Assembly: GCA_910577845.1 (NCBI GenBank)
Contig: CAJTNA010000035.1
Coordinates: forward strand, 1 to 7,890
Length of the DNA: 7,890 bases
Direction of reading: 5' to 3'
Source: an uncultured Christensenella sp.
GTDB lineage: Bacteria; Bacillota; Clostridia; Christensenellales; UBA3700
Made by a program: the position numbers and the translations under genes. This document shows positions 5,373 through 7,890 of this stretch, piece after piece (position 1 is the stretch's first letter; every line of letters starts with the position of its first letter). The notes beneath the pieces were generated by a model. That model saw only the letters and a list, made by a program, of their open reading frames with translations. It searched no databases and was not told the DNA's origin.

Positions 5373-6617
5373 ATGATAAACACTAACAAAAAATATTTAA
5401 TTGATTTAGGGGGAATGCCATTTACTCTAAGTAATTGCACAAGGAATCAATACAGATTGATTGCCCACTTATCTAATGAGGTTGATATAAACGCACTGCA
5501 AAAAGCGGTTAATCTAGTTCTGCCAAGGTTCCCAATGTACACAATTACAATTAACAAAAAGTGGAACTCATTACGTGAACTGGAAGTTGTAGATACAAAA
5601 ATCCAAGTCACAAAATATCAAAATAAATTTCAACCATTTAACATAAAATCAACAGAACCACTTTTTCGCATTATGTATGGTGAAAAATTTATATGTGTAG
5701 AAATGTTTCACTCTCTTACAGATGCAAATGGTTGTCTAACTTTTTTAAATAGCATATTAGCTTGTTATTATGAGGTTTTAGGACAACAAGTGGATAAAAC
5801 AAACATTATAAGTTTTAATAGCGATTGTAAAGATATTGGATTAGAAGACAGCTTTTTTAAATATGCTGAAAAGACTAAAGCTAAAATTAACCCTGCCAAA
5901 AGTCTTTTTTCAAAAAGTTTTCACAATAAGTGCAAAGTTTTACCAGATAGACAAGGTGTTGTAGTTACATACAGCCTAAGTGTAGACGAATTAAAGAAAG
6001 TTGCCAAACAATACAATGCAACCTTGCACGAATATTTGACAACTATCTTGTGTTTGGCTGTAAACCAACTTAAATCTGAAACCAATAGTAAAAAATGTGT
6101 ACGTATTCAAATGCCAATAAATTTGCGTAAGAGATACCCTAGCGAAAGCTTACGTAATTTTGTTGCCACAACGCAATTTGATACAAAAAATACTGACAAA
6201 CAAACTATATTAAATGAATTTAAGAAATACTTAAAACTTGCTACTTGCGATAATGAGCTTAAAGCGTTTATGCAAAATGCCGTATCACTAATGCACGGCG
6301 TTTTACGTTTTTTACCACGCTTTATTGGTGATTTTATGCTAAAAACTGGTGACAAAATTTTAGGTGAAAAAGCAAACAGTACTTCTTTCAGCAATATAGG
6401 TGTAGTAAACACTAATTTACATATTAACGGAGTTGAGTCTTATGAGTTTATTGAAGGAACACCTTTCTACATATCAAATCTGACCTCTGCAATTTCATAT
6501 CAAAATATTTGCAATTTCACTTTTTCCAAAAATACTCAAGACGAAAAATTTGAACATTACTTTTTAGAGGAATTAAAAAAGGACAACATTATTCCTAAAA
6601 AAGTTATGATAAAATAA
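5373..6617 (+). CDS. condensation-fold acyltransferase (alcohol acetyltransferase-like)
   Basis: The protein is 414 aa. The ATG at 5373 has AGGAG (5361-5365) 7 nt upstream; an in-frame TTG at 5298 lies inside operator O2 and is rejected. Family signs, in order: an N-terminal NQYRLIAHLSNEVDINALQK segment (25-44) with PRFPMY (51-56), the active-site region MFHSLTDANG (111-120; His113, Asp117), PINLRKRYPS (248-257) followed by RNFVA, and SFSNIGVV (338-345). This layout belongs to the CoA-dependent acyltransferase/condensation superfamily, whose HHxxxDG histidine acts as general base. Here the first His is Phe and the Gly after Asp117 is Ala, giving HxxxDANG instead of HxxxDGxG. Soluble and cytoplasmic; the substrate is unknown, and acyl transfer to an alcohol or lipid is plausible. 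It is a single gene controlled by the divergent XRE region. Confidence 0.82.
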   Translation: MINTNKKYLIDLGGMPFTLSNCTRNQYRLIAHLSNEVDINALQKAVNLVLPRFPMYTITINKKWNSLRELEVVDTKIQVTKYQNKFQPFNIKSTEPLFRIMYGEKFICVEMFHSLTDANGCLTFLNSILACYYEVLGQQVDKTNIISFNSDCKDIGLEDSFFKYAEKTKAKINPAKSLFSKSFHNKCKVLPDRQGVVVTYSLSVDELKKVAKQYNATLHEYLTTILCLAVNQLKSETNSKKCVRIQMPINLRKRYPSESLRNFVATTQFDTKNTDKQTILNEFKKYLKLATCDNELKAFMQNAVSLMHGVLRFLPRFIGDFMLKTGDKILGEKANSTSFSNIGVVNTNLHINGVESYEFIEGTPFYISNLTSAISYQNICNFTFSKNTQDEKFEHYFLEELKKDNIIPKKVMIK

Positions 6618-6941
6618 AAATATTAATTGCAATGTAATCTTATTGTATTACTACAAATGAAAAAATACAATTCTTAACTTTTGTAGCCTAATTTAATTAA
6701 AAGATAGATAAGTAAGCAAATATATTACAAACTTTTAAATACATTAAATAAATTTAGATATCTTATTTAAATATTTGTCGTCCAATATTATCAAATTACT
6801 AAAAATCATCTCTTAATTGTCAAACTTTTTATTCAATATGCAATAACTAGGATAGTTAATAAGCGAATACAAAAAGTAAAACATAATATAATTTATTAAA
6901 ACTTAATTGTTACAAAAAAATATAAAATAGTAAAAATTAAA
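6618..6941. other. AT-rich 3' region between convergent genes
   Basis: I see no supported gene. CTACAAA/TTTGTAG (6651-6657 and 6680-6686) is too open to be a convincing terminator for the acyltransferase. A small dyad, TAACTA-GGA-TAGTTA, lies at 6844-6858. The acyltransferase transcript probably runs to the hairpin at 6942-6963. Confidence 0.4.
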
Positions 6942-6963
6942 CAGACAAGTTATAACTTGTCTG
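6942..6963 (-). terminator. intrinsic terminator of tRNA-Arg, possibly bidirectional
   Basis: A perfect 22-bp palindrome forms a 9-bp stem, CAGACAAGT/ACTTGTCTG, with loop TATA, 8 nt past the CCA end of the tRNA. The minus-strand tail TTTAATTTTTAC is U-rich. The plus-strand tail (CTTAGTTTT) is weaker but may also stop the convergent acyltransferase transcript. Confidence 0.8.
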
Positions 6964-6971
6964 CTTAGTTT

Positions 6972-7047
6972 TGGTATGCCCGAAGAGACTCGAACTCTTA
7001 ACGAGAGCGTCGGAGGCTCTTGTTTTATCCAGTTAGACTACGGACAT
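6972..7047 (-). tRNA. tRNA-Arg, anticodon CCG (decodes CGG)
   Basis: The full cloverleaf reads on the minus strand: 7-bp acceptor ATGTCCG/CGGGCAT (one G-U), D arm GTCT/AAAC, anticodon stem AGAGC/GCTCT with loop CTCCGAC (anticodon CCG at 7011-7013), a 4-nt variable loop, T arm AAGAG-TTCGAGT-CTCTT, discriminator A and an encoded CCA. The length is 76 nt with CCA. A20, a known arginyl-tRNA synthetase identity base in E. coli, appears present. Oddities: the first pair is A1-U72 rather than G1-C72, and the D stem has a C12-A23 mismatch. A terminator follows immediately. Confidence 0.95.
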
Positions 7048-7077
7048 ATAAAATATTTAATATCAATATATCTTACC

Positions 7078-7107
7078 ATTATCATAAAATTAATAAACCT
7101 ACTTCAA
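7078..7107 (-). promoter_or_regulatory. possible proximal promoter of tRNA-Arg
   Basis: On the minus strand TTGAAG (7102-7107), an 18-nt spacer and GATAAT (7078-7083) would start transcription about 24 nt before the tRNA. It is a fair but non-consensus match in AT-rich DNA. The stronger promoter at 7237-7265 may be the main one. Confidence 0.35.
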
Positions 7108-7236
7108 AATGCATTTAGTAATACTTTCCTACGCTAAAATAAACGCAAATACAATAAATTGAATATATCAGCATTTAATATTATAATAAGCTTTCGTTTC
7201 TAGATAGCAATCAATAGTATTTCTAATACCATACAC

Positions 7237-7265
7237 ATTATAATATATCTTTATTATTATGTCAA
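7237..7265 (-). promoter_or_regulatory. consensus sigma-A type promoter about 190 nt upstream of tRNA-Arg
   Basis: On the minus strand a perfect TTGACA (7260-7265), exactly 17 nt, and a perfect TATAAT (7237-7242). The expected start near 7230 points to the tRNA with no terminator between. It would give a leader of about 180 nt, or drive a small RNA I cannot otherwise identify. A full consensus match is unlikely by chance even at this composition. Confidence 0.7.
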
Positions 7266-7578
7266 TATAATAATATGTCCACTATTTAAAATAAATTATC
7301 ATTTTAAATACCAAATTATTTAAATTCAAAACTTTAACTTTTAACCTTATATTTTATTAATTCAAATCTAAATAAATAATATCAATTTTTTATTTTAGTT
7401 AATTTTATTTTTTAATAACATTTATTTTTTTATTTGCATACTATTTATTAGGGATATAAATTTTCTTTTATTTTCTCTTATGCGACCTTCATAATTTAAA
7501 AAACTTCTCTTAATCAAACCTTACAAAAGCTGGACTTAAACTAAACACTTCAAAAAATCGCTTCTTTTATTTTTTACG
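7266..7578. other. gene-free, very AT-rich stretch
   Basis: I find no gene with a start codon and ribosome site. Minus-strand frames contain a few short protein-like runs (for example one ending GRIRENKRKF about 7450-7520), broken by several stops. They could be remnants of decayed coding DNA or chance. Confidence 0.35.
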
Positions 7579-7639
7579 CTACATATTATACTGAACTATA
7601 GCAACTGACTAAGTTTGGAATAATATGTAGTATTTTTTT
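7579..7639 (+). terminator. orphan terminator-like hairpin
   Basis: Arms CTACATATTAT (7579-7589) and ATAATATGTAG (7620-7630) are perfectly complementary over 11 bp around a 30-nt loop. On the plus strand TATTTTTTT follows, like an intrinsic terminator with a large apical loop. The loop can form AACU/AGUU pairs. No plus-strand gene is visible upstream, so its client is unknown; a small plus-strand RNA is possible. Confidence 0.4.
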
Positions 7640-7687
7640 CCAAATTAATTTCCATACAATATAAAAGTTTATCCCCTTTAAAAAAGC

Positions 7688-7717
7688 TAAACACTCTAAT
7701 ATGATTTAGAGTGTTTA
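7688..7717 (-). terminator. intrinsic terminator, probably for a minus-strand gene to the right
   Basis: A perfect 12-bp stem, TAAACACTCTAA (7688-7699) with TTAGAGTGTTTA (7706-7717), has a 6-nt loop. On the minus strand GCTTTTTAAAG follows; on the plus strand CTTTAATT follows, which is poorer. With no plus-strand gene between 7050 and here, the likely client is a minus-strand gene that ends near or beyond the right edge. Confidence 0.65.
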
Positions 7718-7890
7718 CTTTAATTATTAATACAAATTAGTATTTTTCTAAAATAATACAAATAACAAAGTTATAAAAATGTTTTATTACATTTCATATT
7801 TAACATTATCTACATTAAATTTTTAAAAAACATTTCAAAAATCGATACTATTCAAATAAAATCTGCAATATCTATCTTTCCGCAAACTAC

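Noticed and set aside
6107..6412. 101-aa minus-strand open frame inside the acyltransferase
   Set aside because: Antisense shadow of a strongly supported gene with family motifs on the other strand.
922..6617. Alternative genetic code with TGA as Trp (Mollicutes-like)
   Set aside because: Trp is encoded by TGG in the places checked (LemA, 636-aa protein), there are no internal TGA codons, and terminal TGA would add only one residue before the tandem stop.
6744..6823. Minus-strand TTGACA (6818-6823) followed by a 21-aa ORF (MIFSNLIILDD...)
   Set aside because: No good -10 at 16-18 nt, and the ATG lies between the would-be -35 and -10; no spaced ribosome site.
4056..7850. 13-bp inverted match TAGTATCGATTTT (4056-4068) with 7838-7850, possible element ends
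   Set aside because: No longer homology around either copy, no transposase or target-site duplication, and an isolated 13-mer match is not enough in AT-rich DNA.
1..7890. CRISPR array, insertion sequence, phage or toxin-antitoxin/defence system
   Set aside because: No regularly spaced repeats, no transposase, integrase or nuclease motifs, and no paired toxin-antitoxin genes; the XRE gene pairs with an enzyme and not with a recognisable toxin.

Overview
The window is strongly AT-rich. It has consensus sigma-A type promoters (TTGACA, 17-nt spacer, TATAAT/TAAAAT), strong purine-rich Shine-Dalgarno sites and small intrinsic terminators. Together with a DtxR-type regulator, a LemA protein, a small lipoprotein and a short XRE repressor, this suggests a low-G+C Bacillota genome of the clostridial, gut-associated kind. 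That is an inference from style; nothing here fixes a species. The standard bacterial code fits: every tryptophan codon I checked is TGG, and no gene contains an internal TGA.

Layout from left to right. At 1-89 there is a small imperfect tandem repeat and a terminator hairpin. At 372-734 (minus) there is a short DtxR-family metal-dependent repressor. At 922-3608 (minus) lies a two-gene unit: a 636-aa two-TM protein of unknown function, transcribed first from an extended -10 promoter, followed by a LemA-family protein and a terminator at 864-889. At 3609-4321 there is a gene-poor, very AT-rich gap holding what looks like the decayed 3' end of a gene (3715-3828). At 4375-4881 (minus) a lipoprotein has its own consensus promoter and terminator.

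At 5030-6617 a 66-aa XRE repressor (minus) is divergent from a condensation-fold, alcohol-acetyltransferase-like enzyme (plus). The space between them holds a perfect-consensus promoter, with one GTAC-N7-GTAC operator inside the promoter spacer and a second, perfect 31-bp palindrome over the likely start of transcription. This is the clearest regulatory circuit in the window. At 6942-7265 (minus) there is a tRNA-Arg(CCG) with encoded CCA, a terminator and a consensus promoter about 190 nt upstream. From 7266 to the end I see no convincing gene, but there are two hairpins. One is an orphan terminator-like structure on the plus strand. The other probably ends a minus-strand gene lying beyond the right edge.

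The genes do not form one pathway. The two parts that read as functional units are the LemA plus 636-aa membrane pair and the XRE-controlled acyltransferase. I do not see a phage, transposon, CRISPR array or defence island.
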